Source: an uncultured Eubacteriales bacterium
Lineage (GTDB): Bacteria > Bacillota > Clostridia > Oscillospirales > Acutalibacteraceae
Assembly (NCBI GenBank): GCA_910584745.1
Contig: CAJUDG010000004.1
Coordinates: 1-64,000 of the forward strand
Length of the DNA stretch: 64,000 nucleotides
Direction of reading: 5' to 3'
The notes under the pieces: model-generated
Databases searched by the model: none
What the model was told of the DNA's origin: nothing
What the model saw: only the letters and a program-made list of their open reading frames with translations
In this document: in pieces, positions 16,735-23,681 of the stretch
How the letters are laid out: every line of letters begins with the position of its first letter
How positions within the stretch are numbered: the stretch's first letter is position 1
Made by a program: the position numbers and the translations under genes

Positions 16735-18242
16735 AGGGCCGAAATATCCAGGCCAGCGGAGTTCTCCCGGAAGAACTCCCGGAGCTTTCCCCTGATGGCC
16801 TCCACGCCCCCCCGCACATCGCTCTCGATGTTCACCGGCAGTATGGGGTCGTGTACCGAGAGCCTTACCAGGAACCAGCCCTGCCCCTCTCCCTCTGGGA
16901 AGGACACCCTTATGCCCTCGCGGTTGTCCGGGGCTATCCTCCAGCCCCTGGCCCGGGAGTAATCCTCAAGGCTCTCTATCAGCCCCTGCCCCCTGGCGCG
17001 GAAGTCCTTTTCAAGTATCGGTACGCGCACCTCAAGAGCCTCTGCGGGCTCCCGAAGGCTGCTGAGCATATCCTCAAGCTCCCTGCCCTCTCGGCGCAGG
17101 GAAGCCAGCTTGATGATTATCTTCGTCACCAGGTACGCGCCGTCGTCCAGAAAATAGTTCTCCCGAAGGGCCGCATGGCCGCTGGTCTCGATGGCCAGCG
17201 GGCAGTCCACGCCCTCCCTGTTCAGCCGCAGGGCCTCGTTTATCACGTTCTTATACCCCCGCCTAAAGCGGTGGTGCCTGCCATGAAGGGTGCCCTCTAT
17301 ATACTCCTTCAGGCCGTCCGAGGTGATGGAGTCGGTGACTATCGTGCCCCCCGGAGCGTCCTCCAGCGCGATGGCCGAAGCCAGGGCCACCAGCCTGTTG
17401 CGGTTTATCTCCCTGCCGCGGCGGTCCACCACCCCGGCCCTGTCCACGTCCGTGTCGAAGATTATCCCCAGGTCCGCCCCCGACTCAGTGACCGCCCGGG
17501 AGGCAAAGCCCATGGCATCCTCATTCTCCGGGTTGGGTATGTGGTTGGGGAACCTGCCGTCCGGCTCCAGAAACCGGCTGCCGCTGATATCGGCCCCCAG
17601 GGGCGCCAGCACCTTCTCGGCATAGAACCCTCCCGCGCCGTTGCCAGCGTCCACGGCGATATGAAAGCCCGCAAGGGGCCTATGGTAGTCCGGCGCGCCT
17701 ATCCCCCTCTCTATCAGGTCCCTAAGATGGGCGGCATAGACCTCCATATGGTCCGACTCCCGCCAGCTGCCCCCGGGGGCCTCCTCTGGACAAACGCCCT
17801 CGCCCGCAAGGGCCAGTATCTCAGAGAGGTCCGGGCTGTCAAGCCCGCCGTCCTTCGTAAAGAATTTCAGCCCGTTCCTATGGAAGGGGTGATGGCTGGC
17901 GGTTATCTGCACCGCGCAGTCGCAGGGGATGTCCAGCACCGCCATGAACATGGAGGGCGTGGATGCCAGACCGCAGTCATAGCAGGTCACGCCATAGGGC
18001 AGCAGGGCCTCCCTTATGGCCCCGGCTATCCTGGGCCCTGACAGCCTTGAATCCCTGCCCACCGCCAGTTTCAGCCGGTGGGCGGGTATATCCATATGCC
18101 TTTCGCACCAGACTAAGAATGCCCGGGCGATATCGGCCACGGTCTCGTCGGTCAGCTGCACCGGGCCGCCCTCCGGGGTCTCTATGGCCGTGCCCCGCAC
18201 GTCCGTGCCGCTTTTAAGATACATGTAGTCCAATAAACTCAC
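16731..18242 (-). CDS. phosphomannomutase/phosphoglucomutase family protein
   Basis: 503 residues. Alpha-D-phosphohexomutase that interconverts hexose 1- and 6-phosphates. The phosphoserine loop is TASHHPFHRNGLKFF, with His in place of the common Asn of TASHNP but the Ser retained. The metal loop is FDTDVDRAG, and ETSGHAALREN plus a C-terminal phosphate-binding domain follow. The start is uncertain: the GTG at 18242 abuts AAGGAG, whereas the TTG at 18233 (then DYMYLKSGTDVRG) has eight-base spacing and is the better initiator. A good promoter lies upstream. A second mutase, pgcA-like, lies at 43.7 kb. Sugar specificity cannot be read from sequence. Confidence 0.88.
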   Translation of the reverse strand: MSLLDYMYLKSGTDVRGTAIETPEGGPVQLTDETVADIARAFLVWCERHMDIPAHRLKLAVGRDSRLSGPRIAGAIREALLPYGVTCYDCGLASTPSMFMAVLDIPCDCAVQITASHHPFHRNGLKFFTKDGGLDSPDLSEILALAGEGVCPEEAPGGSWRESDHMEVYAAHLRDLIERGIGAPDYHRPLAGFHIAVDAGNGAGGFYAEKVLAPLGADISGSRFLEPDGRFPNHIPNPENEDAMGFASRAVTESGADLGIIFDTDVDRAGVVDRRGREINRNRLVALASAIALEDAPGGTIVTDSITSDGLKEYIEGTLHGRHHRFRRGYKNVINEALRLNREGVDCPLAIETSGHAALRENYFLDDGAYLVTKIIIKLASLRREGRELEDMLSSLREPAEALEVRVPILEKDFRARGQGLIESLEDYSRARGWRIAPDNREGIRVSFPEGEGQGWFLVRLSVHDPILPVNIESDVRGGVEAIRGKLREFFRENSAGLDISAL

Positions 18243-18273
18243 TCCTTTTTATCGCAGAGCCATATATAAAGCT

Positions 18274-18302
18274 ATTGTACCAGAAGCGCGTCAGATAATC
18301 AA
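18274..18302 (-). promoter_or_regulatory. promoter of phosphohexomutase-mnmA
   Basis: TTGATT (18297-18302), 17-base spacer, TACAAT (18274-18279) on the minus strand, 32 bases before the GTG. Confidence 0.65.
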
Positions 18303-18335
18303 TCCTTTTTGCCCCCATCCCGGCCCCCGCCATAC

Positions 18336-18381
18336 TTGACCGCCCATTGGAGCTATGCTATAATGTACGCAAGGCGTACAT
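18336..18381 (+). promoter_or_regulatory. promoter of yihY operon with 19-bp palindrome over -10/+1
   Basis: TTGACC (18336-18341), 17-base spacer, TATAAT (18359-18364). The perfect palindrome ATGTACGC-AAG-GCGTACAT (18363-18381) overlaps the end of the -10 box and the predicted start site, where a TetR-like or similar dimeric repressor would block transcription. No regulator gene is adjacent. A second TATAAT lies at 18459-18464 without a good -35 box. Confidence 0.65.
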
Positions 18382-18383
18382 TC

Positions 18384-18443
18384 GGAGAAGCCCTGAAACG
18401 CGAAGCGTTTCTCTCTTGCTTCGCAAGAGCACCGGACTTCTCC
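18384..18443 (+). ncRNA. three-way-junction folded leader upstream of yihY
   Basis: Outer helix GGAGAAG/CTTCTCC (18384-18390 with 18437-18443) encloses two perfect 7-bp hairpins, GAAACGC-GAA-GCGTTTC (18395-18411) and CTCTTGC-TTC-GCAAGAG (18413-18429). The loops GAA and TTC are complementary, and GCGAAGC of one hairpin can pair with GCTTCGC of the other, so a kissing or alternative fold is possible. It lies in the predicted 5' leader about 60 bases before the yihY start. It does not match a riboswitch class that I recognise. Confidence 0.5.
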
Positions 18444-18504
18444 AAGCAGATTTATTGCTATAATACATACTATAGAAATTTCCCGCCGGAAGGAGGAAGA
18501 CTGT

Positions 18505-19404
18505 ATGTGGGGCTTTATCAAAAAGCATACGCTCTGGTTCATGGACCGCATAACCCGGGACCGGCTGGACTCATCCGCGGCACACAGCGCCTTCTTCCTT
18601 ATCACCTCCTTCCTGCCATTTCTCGCGTTCCTTCTGACCCTTATGCAGAGGATACACTTCTCCTCCGGGGTCACCATGATAGAGGCGGCGCTGAACCTTC
18701 TGCCAGAGGCCTTCTCAACCGCTCTCTCAAAGATAATCCCCAGCCCGATAGAATCCTCCGGGGTGCTGCCCGTGGCGGTGATAGCGGCGGTCTGGTCCTC
18801 CTCCATGGGCATGGTGGCAATAATCAAGGGCCTTGACCATATCTACGAGGTGGAGCAGCCCAGGAACTATATACTTCTCCGGGCCATGGCCGTGGTATAC
18901 GTGGTGATGCTTGCGGTGGTGCTCATAGCGGCGGCAGTGCTGATGGTCTTCGGCACCACCATCTATAGGGCTATACAGGACCGCTGGCCCCTGGTGGCTG
19001 CCCTGCTGATAAACTTCAAGTCCCTTGTAAGCTTCGTGATGCTGTTTTTCTTCTTCACCCTGCTGTACAGCTTCGTGCCCCGGCGGCGGGTGAAGCTTCG
19101 CCATAATCTTTTGGGGGCCGTCTTCGGTGCCGGAGGCTGGGTGCTGTTCTCGTACTTCTTCTCCCTGTTCGTGGAGAACTTCTCAAACTTCTCCATCTAC
19201 GGCAGCCTTGCCACCCTGGTGATAATGATGTTCTGGCTGTTCTTCTGCATGTACATCCTGTTCCTTGGGGGCGAGGTCAGCATGTGGCTTGAACAGAGCG
19301 GCGTCGGCGAGGATATCAAGACCCTTCTGCGGGGCAAGCCCAAGCGCTATAAGATAAGGCGGTCACAGACAAAGGCCACAGTGGAAAAGGAGGAGACAGA
19401 ATGA
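18505..19404 (+). CDS. YihY/virulence factor BrkB family membrane protein
   Basis: 299 residues, polytopic membrane protein of the YihY (UPF0761) family. About six hydrophobic segments are visible, including FFLITSFLPFLAFLLTLM, ILLRAMAVVYVVMLAVVLIA and LATLVIMMFWLFFCMYILF. The family signatures SSAAHSAFF, SSSMGMVAIIKGLDHIYEV near the middle and FLGGEVSMWLEQ near the end are present. AAGGAGG lies eight bases before the ATG. The family was once called ribonuclease BN, but that activity belongs to another protein, so the function is unknown. The stop overlaps the next start by four bases. Confidence 0.9.
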   Translation: MWGFIKKHTLWFMDRITRDRLDSSAAHSAFFLITSFLPFLAFLLTLMQRIHFSSGVTMIEAALNLLPEAFSTALSKIIPSPIESSGVLPVAVIAAVWSSSMGMVAIIKGLDHIYEVEQPRNYILLRAMAVVYVVMLAVVLIAAAVLMVFGTTIYRAIQDRWPLVAALLINFKSLVSFVMLFFFFTLLYSFVPRRRVKLRHNLLGAVFGAGGWVLFSYFFSLFVENFSNFSIYGSLATLVIMMFWLFFCMYILFLGGEVSMWLEQSGVGEDIKTLLRGKPKRYKIRRSQTKATVEKEETE

Positions 19405-19919
19405 AAGAGATCTGGGACATATACGACGAAAACGGCAATCTTACCGGCCGCACCCAGGAGCGGGGCGGCGCCCAGGCCCCCGGTGAGTACCACCTGGCGG
19501 TGACTATAACCGTGGTGAACAGCAAAAAGGAGGTGCTCTGCACCCTCAGGAGCATGGACAAGCCCAATATGCCCGGTGCCTGGGAGAGCCCGGGCGGCGG
19601 GGTCCTCTCGGGGGAGACAAGCCTTGAGGCCGCCGTGCGGGAGCTCCAGGAGGAGACGGGTATAAGCGCCGGACCCCAGGAGATGGTATTTCTGGCCCGC
19701 CGTAAGGCCGACGGCTTTAGAGGCGAGGGTTTCTTTATGGACGTGTACGGTCTTAAAAGGGACGTTTCCCTGGACGAGCTGACGCTCCAGCCCCACGAGG
19801 TGGACAGGGCCGAATGGGTCCCCATAGACGAGTGGGAGCGAAAGGCCCGGGCCCGGGAGATACTTGCCGGGGAGTATACGGACGAGTTTTTTGCCGCGGT
19901 GCGCGGACTGGTAAAATAG
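19401..19919 (+). CDS. NUDIX hydrolase
   Basis: 172 residues. The Nudix box GGGVLSGETSLEAAVRELQE followed by ETGI (about 67-90) holds the metal-binding Glu residues. The N-terminus KEIWDIYDENGNLTGRT resembles the isopentenyl-diphosphate isomerase-like/YfcD group, which often acts on nucleoside or isoprenoid diphosphates, but the substrate is not readable. Four-base overlap with yihY and a 14-base gap to rimO place it in the same operon. Confidence 0.88.
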   Translation: MKEIWDIYDENGNLTGRTQERGGAQAPGEYHLAVTITVVNSKKEVLCTLRSMDKPNMPGAWESPGGGVLSGETSLEAAVRELQEETGISAGPQEMVFLARRKADGFRGEGFFMDVYGLKRDVSLDELTLQPHEVDRAEWVPIDEWERKARAREILAGEYTDEFFAAVRGLVK

Positions 19920-19933
19920 AGGAGGACAAGAGA

Positions 19934-21271
19934 ATGGCAGTGAAAGTTGGGATGATAAGCCTGGGCTGCGCCAAGAACCAGGTGGACGGCGAGCTGCTTA
20001 TGGCAAAGCTGAAAGCGGCGGGCTATGAACTGGTGGACGATGTGGCCATGGCCGACGTGGCCATAGTGAACACCTGCGGCTTTATCGAGAGCGCAAAAAA
20101 GGAGTCCATCGACGAGATACTGGAACTGGGCCTTTTAAAGAAAGAGGGCCGCATAAAGAAGCTCGTGGCCACCGGCTGTCTCTCAGAACGCTATCAGGCC
20201 GAGATAAGGCAGGAGCTGCCGGAGCTGGACGGCGTTCTCGGCATAGGGGCCAACGAGGACCCGGCAAGGTACATAGGAGAGCTGCTGGAATCCGGGCCGG
20301 TGGAGGCCTTCCCGGATAAGGAGCGGCTGCCCCTCAGCGGCGACAGGGAGCTTACCACCCCCAGCTGGACGGCCTATCTGAAGATAGCCGAGGGCTGCGA
20401 CAACCGCTGCTCCTATTGCGCCATACCCTATATCCGTGGCGGCTACCGCAGCAGGACCATGGAGGACATCGAGCAGGAGGCCAGGGCCCTTGCAAGAAAC
20501 GGCGCCAGAGAGCTGGTGCTCATCGCCCAGGACACCACCCGCTATGGCGTCGACCTCTACGGCGAGTATTCTCTCGCGAAGCTCCTGAAGCGCCTGTGCA
20601 AAATCGAGGGCATAAAGTGGCTCCGTGTGCTGTACTGCTACCCCGACGCCATAACCGACGAGCTTTTGGACGTGATGGCCTCGGAGGAAAAGGTCCTGCC
20701 CTACATCGACCTGCCCCTCCAGCACTGCTCCGGCAGGGTGCTGAAAGCCATGAACCGCCGGGGGGACAGAGCTTCCCTGGAAGCTCTCATTGAGAAGATA
20801 CGCGCAAAGGTCCCCGGAGTTATACTCCGCACCACCCTGATAACCGGCTTCCCCGGCGAGACCGGGGAGGATTTCACAGAGCTCTCGGAGTTTGTAAAGA
20901 CCGTAAAGTTTGACCGCCTTGGCTGCTTCACCTACTCCCAGGAGGACGGCACCCCCGCAGCATCGCTTCCGGACCAGCTGGACCAGGAGGAGAAGGAGCG
21001 CCGGGCAGGGATCATAATGGAGCAGCAGATGGACATATCCGAGGAGAAGGGCGCGGCCCTTATCGGCGGGACCGTGGAGGTCCTTGTAGAGGGCTTTGAC
21101 CGCTATGCCGAGTGCTGGTTCGGCCGCTCATATATGGACGCGCCCGACGTGGACGGCAGGGTATTCTTCACCGTGGACGGAAAGCGTCCCACTCTCGGCA
21201 GCTTTGTGCCGGTCAGGATAGAGGACTGCATGGACGGCGACCTTATGGGCTCCTTGGAGCTGAACGTCTAA
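19934..21271 (+). CDS. rimO: ribosomal protein S12 methylthiotransferase
   Basis: 445 residues. Radical-SAM enzyme that adds a methylthio group to the conserved Asp of ribosomal protein S12. The N-terminal UPF0004 cysteines are in SLGCAKNQVDGE, VNTCGFIESAKKES and ATGCLSERY. The radical-SAM cluster CDNRCSYCAIP follows at about 152, and a TRAM domain ends the protein. LGCAKNQVD plus length favour RimO over MiaB. The frame is open upstream, but AGGAGG before the ATG at 19934 (MAVKVGMISLGC) fixes the start. Confidence 0.95.
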   Translation: MAVKVGMISLGCAKNQVDGELLMAKLKAAGYELVDDVAMADVAIVNTCGFIESAKKESIDEILELGLLKKEGRIKKLVATGCLSERYQAEIRQELPELDGVLGIGANEDPARYIGELLESGPVEAFPDKERLPLSGDRELTTPSWTAYLKIAEGCDNRCSYCAIPYIRGGYRSRTMEDIEQEARALARNGARELVLIAQDTTRYGVDLYGEYSLAKLLKRLCKIEGIKWLRVLYCYPDAITDELLDVMASEEKVLPYIDLPLQHCSGRVLKAMNRRGDRASLEALIEKIRAKVPGVILRTTLITGFPGETGEDFTELSEFVKTVKFDRLGCFTYSQEDGTPAASLPDQLDQEEKERRAGIIMEQQMDISEEKGAALIGGTVEVLVEGFDRYAECWFGRSYMDAPDVDGRVFFTVDGKRPTLGSFVPVRIEDCMDGDLMGSLELNV

Positions 21272-21290
21272 AGAGAAAGGAGATGGCGGC

Positions 21291-21863
21291 ATGAAAACGA
21301 ATCTTCCCAACAAGCTGACCCTTTTAAGATGCGCCATGGTGCCCTTCTTCATGGTGTTTGCTGCCCTTACCAGGTTCGGCACCCCCCAGTTCAGCCGGGT
21401 CTATAGCCTTATCGCCGGGATAATCTTCGCCCTGGCAAGCATAACCGACCTGCTGGACGGCAAGATCGCCCGGAAGTACCACCTTGAGACGGACTTTGGA
21501 AAGTTTGCCGACCCCCTTGCGGACAAGATGCTCACCACCGCCGCCTTTATCTACATGGTGACGGACGGCGTGTGCAGCCCCATAGTCCTGGCCCTGACCC
21601 TTTTCAGGGAGTTCGCTGTGGCGGGCATACGCATGGTTGCCGCCTCCAAAAGCCGGGTAATAGCCGCCAACATGTGGGGCAAGGTCAAGACCGTGCTGCA
21701 GATGAGCGCTATCCTCATATACTACGCCCTGGCGGCCATTATGGGCCCCACCGACATCGGCGCGGTGTCCCTTATAACCCAGATCCTCTGCTGGGCGGTG
21801 GCCGTGGTGACGGTCATATCCGGGGTCATCTATGTCAAGGACAATATCGAGGTCATCAAATAG
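21291..21863 (+). CDS. pgsA: CDP-diacylglycerol--glycerol-3-phosphate 3-phosphatidyltransferase
   Basis: 190 residues. Membrane enzyme that makes phosphatidylglycerol phosphate. The CDP-alcohol phosphotransferase motif is complete: DLLDGKIARKYHLETDFGKF followed by ADPLADK (DG-x2-AR-x8-G-x3-D-x3-D). NLPNKLTLLRCAMVPFF at the N-terminus and several hydrophobic helices are typical. It lies 19 bases after rimO, an arrangement (rimO-pgsA) that is common in Firmicutes. Last gene of the operon; no strong hairpin follows it. Confidence 0.94.
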   Translation: MKTNLPNKLTLLRCAMVPFFMVFAALTRFGTPQFSRVYSLIAGIIFALASITDLLDGKIARKYHLETDFGKFADPLADKMLTTAAFIYMVTDGVCSPIVLALTLFREFAVAGIRMVAASKSRVIAANMWGKVKTVLQMSAILIYYALAAIMGPTDIGAVSLITQILCWAVAVVTVISGVIYVKDNIEVIK

Positions 21864-21889
21864 GTAACCGTTTTATGTTGGTAGCGGAA

Positions 21890-21946
21890 TGTGGAAAACT
21901 CGGTGGAAAATGTTGATAACCCCTTATTTTACCGTATTTATCCAGG
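21890..21946. other. cluster of DnaA-box-like 9-mers
   Basis: Three sequences close to TTATCCACA lie within 57 bases: TGTGGAAAA (21890-21898), TGTTGATAA (21911-21919; reverse complement TTATCAACA, one change) and TTATCCAGG (21938-21946). The surrounding DNA is AT-rich. There is no dnaA or dnaN nearby, so this would be an accessory DnaA-binding cluster at most. Confidence 0.3.
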
Positions 21947-21976
21947 TTGAAAACTGATTTGGGCCCCAAATATTAT
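21947..21976 (+). promoter_or_regulatory. promoter of DUF6062 gene with inverted repeat in spacer
   Basis: TTGAAA (21947-21952), 18-base spacer, TATTAT (21971-21976). The spacer contains ATTTGGG-C-CCCAAAT (21957-21971), a perfect 7-1-7 inverted repeat placed where a repressor would compete with RNA polymerase. Confidence 0.55.
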
Positions 21977-22030
21977 GTAAATATGGTGAATATATTTCCA
22001 TTCTATGAACTCATATGAGGAGGTCAAACA

Positions 22031-22738
22031 ATGCGAGAGGACATATGCTCCATCCCCGTAAACGAAGTTTTTGAGCCCAAGGACGGCTGTCCCTTCTGCC
22101 GTATGCGCGACATGCTTGAGGACCGCATGGCCACCTATATCACGGGTGCTGCCATGATGGAGCCCGACGTGCGTATAGAAACAAACCGGCTGGGCTTCTG
22201 CTCAGAGCACTTCAACCAGATACTTGCCCGGGGCAGCAGGCTTTCCGTGGCCCTTATCCTTGAGAGCCTTCTGGCCGAGGTAAAGGGCCAGGTCTTCCCA
22301 GAGGGCAAGGCTGTCCCAAAGAAGATAGCCGCCGCCGTCCACAGCCGTGAGGAGAACTGCTTTATCTGCGAGAACATAAAGGACAGTATGCGCCACCTTC
22401 TGGAGAGCACCCTGGCTCTATGGCAGAACGAGCAGGAGTTCCGGGACCTCTACGCCGCCCAGCAGTTCATCTGCCTGCCCCACTACGGGCTGGTAATGGA
22501 AGCGGCGGGGAAGCTGCCGAAGAAGAGCTTTGTGCCCTTCGAGGCCGACACCACCCGCCTTGCGAAGGCCTATCTTGAGGAGCTTGGCGGCGACGTGACC
22601 CACTTCTGCCGCATGTTCGACTACCGCAACGCCGGCGGCGACTGGGGCAATTCCAAGGACGCCATAGAGCGGGCCATGACCTGGCTCACCTCCCGGGCCC
22701 CCACCGCCCAGCAGGACTCCGGGGAGAAGAACCGTTGA
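22031..22738 (+). CDS. DUF6062 family protein (cysteine-rich)
   Basis: 235 residues, soluble. Conserved Cys groups appear as CPFCRMRDMLEDR (about 20), LGFCSEHF (about 57), CFICENI (about 113) and FICLPHYG (about 149), a metal- or thiol-type pattern repeated twice. This matches the DUF6062 family of Clostridia as I remember it; no function is known. The two CxxC-(~35)-C-x2-H units suggest an internal duplication and possible Zn or Fe binding. The end overlaps the next gene by four bases. GAGGAGG precedes the ATG. Confidence 0.8.
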   Translation: MREDICSIPVNEVFEPKDGCPFCRMRDMLEDRMATYITGAAMMEPDVRIETNRLGFCSEHFNQILARGSRLSVALILESLLAEVKGQVFPEGKAVPKKIAAAVHSREENCFICENIKDSMRHLLESTLALWQNEQEFRDLYAAQQFICLPHYGLVMEAAGKLPKKSFVPFEADTTRLAKAYLEELGGDVTHFCRMFDYRNAGGDWGNSKDAIERAMTWLTSRAPTAQQDSGEKNR

Positions 22739-23553
22739 GCGGCCTGCGCATCCCGGCGGGGTTTGATCTTCGCGAGACTCTGGACTGCGGCCAGGCCTTC
22801 CGCTGGAAGCCCTCCCCGGAGGACTCCGAGCTCTGGTGCGGCGCGGCCTATGGGAGGTATCTGGCCCTGCGAAAAATGGGGAACGAGCTGGAGCTCAGCT
22901 GTGCCCAGGAGGACATGGACGGCGTCTGGCGCGCCTATTTCGACCTCTCCGAGGACTATGCCCGCATCCGCGGGGAGCTCTCCGGCTTAAGCCCGGTGCT
23001 CAAGGAGGCCGCGGAGTTCGCCCCCGGCATACGCATCCTGCGCCAGGAGCCCTGGGAGGCCCTCTGCTCCTTCATCATGTCCCAGAACAACAACATCAGC
23101 CGCATAAAGGGTCTGGTGAACAACTTCTGCTGCATGTTCGGAGAACCCATCCCCGGCACGGATATGCACTCCTTCCCCGGGCCGGAGACTGTGGCCGCGC
23201 TCTCCATAGAGGACCTGGAGCCCCTGCGCTCCGGCTACCGCGCCCCCTACATACTGGACGCCGCCCGCAAGGTCGCCGGCGGCGAGATAGACCTTGGGCG
23301 TATCCTGCGCGAGCCCGCCGGCTATGGCCGCGAGGAGCTGCGCAGGATAAAGGGCGTGGGGCCGAAGGTTGCGGAGTGCGCCCTATTGTACGGCTTCCAT
23401 AAGACCGAGTGCTTTCCCATGGATGTGTGGATGAAGCGGGCCATGGCCCGGCTGCTGCCGGGTATGGCGCCGGAGGATTTCGGCCCCAACGCCGGGCTTG
23501 CCCAGCAGTACATATTCCATTACAGCCGGATGCACCCGGAGCTGTTCGAGTGA
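22735..23553 (+). CDS. OGG1-type 8-oxoguanine DNA glycosylase/lyase
   Basis: 272 residues, TTG start overlapping the previous stop (TTGA). Base-excision glycosylase of the eukaryotic-OGG1-like bacterial group. The N-terminal OGG domain opens with LRETLDCGQAFRWKP. The helix-hairpin-helix GVGPKVAECALLYG contains the place of the catalytic Lys upstream (SQNNNISRIKGL) and is followed by the catalytic Asp in FPMDVWMKRAM. It removes 8-oxo-G from DNA. It is coupled to DUF6062 and followed by a terminator. Confidence 0.9.
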   Translation: MSGLRIPAGFDLRETLDCGQAFRWKPSPEDSELWCGAAYGRYLALRKMGNELELSCAQEDMDGVWRAYFDLSEDYARIRGELSGLSPVLKEAAEFAPGIRILRQEPWEALCSFIMSQNNNISRIKGLVNNFCCMFGEPIPGTDMHSFPGPETVAALSIEDLEPLRSGYRAPYILDAARKVAGGEIDLGRILREPAGYGREELRRIKGVGPKVAECALLYGFHKTECFPMDVWMKRAMARLLPGMAPEDFGPNAGLAQQYIFHYSRMHPELFE

Positions 23554-23559
23554 TAGTTT

Positions 23560-23583
23560 AACCCCCGAGAAACCTCGGGGGTT
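23560..23583 (+). terminator. intrinsic terminator
   Basis: Perfect 10-bp stem AACCCCCGAG/CTCGGGGGTT with a 4-base loop, followed by atttgtttggtt, seven bases after the glycosylase stop. Confidence 0.9.
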
Positions 23584-23596
23584 ATTTGTTTGGTTA

Positions 23597-23675
23597 TATT
23601 TATGGCCTCCGGCGGGGAGGGGCGCTGCCCCCTCCACCCCCGCCACCTTTGAAAAGGTGGACGAAACTTTTTCCT
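23597..23675 (-). repeat. structured intergenic repeat, copy A (3' of pnp)
   Basis: On the minus strand it begins seven bases after the pnp stop with AAAGTTTCGTCC. It forms hairpin CCACCTT/AAGGTGG, then a G/C-rich hairpin around GGGGGCAGCGCCCC, and ends GCCGGAGGC. Copy B at 60951-61030 aligns over its whole length with about three quarters identity, and the stem positions change in pairs. It may act as a 3' stabiliser, a terminator or a small mobile palindrome. Confidence 0.65.
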
Positions 23676-23681
23676 TTGCGT

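Noticed and set aside
18363..18443. CRISPR-like repeated hairpins
   Set aside because: The palindromes differ in sequence and are not regularly spaced repeats; no cas genes occur in the window.
21890..21946. Replication origin
   Set aside because: DnaA-box-like sites are only near matches, and dnaA, dnaN, rpmH and similar origin markers are missing.
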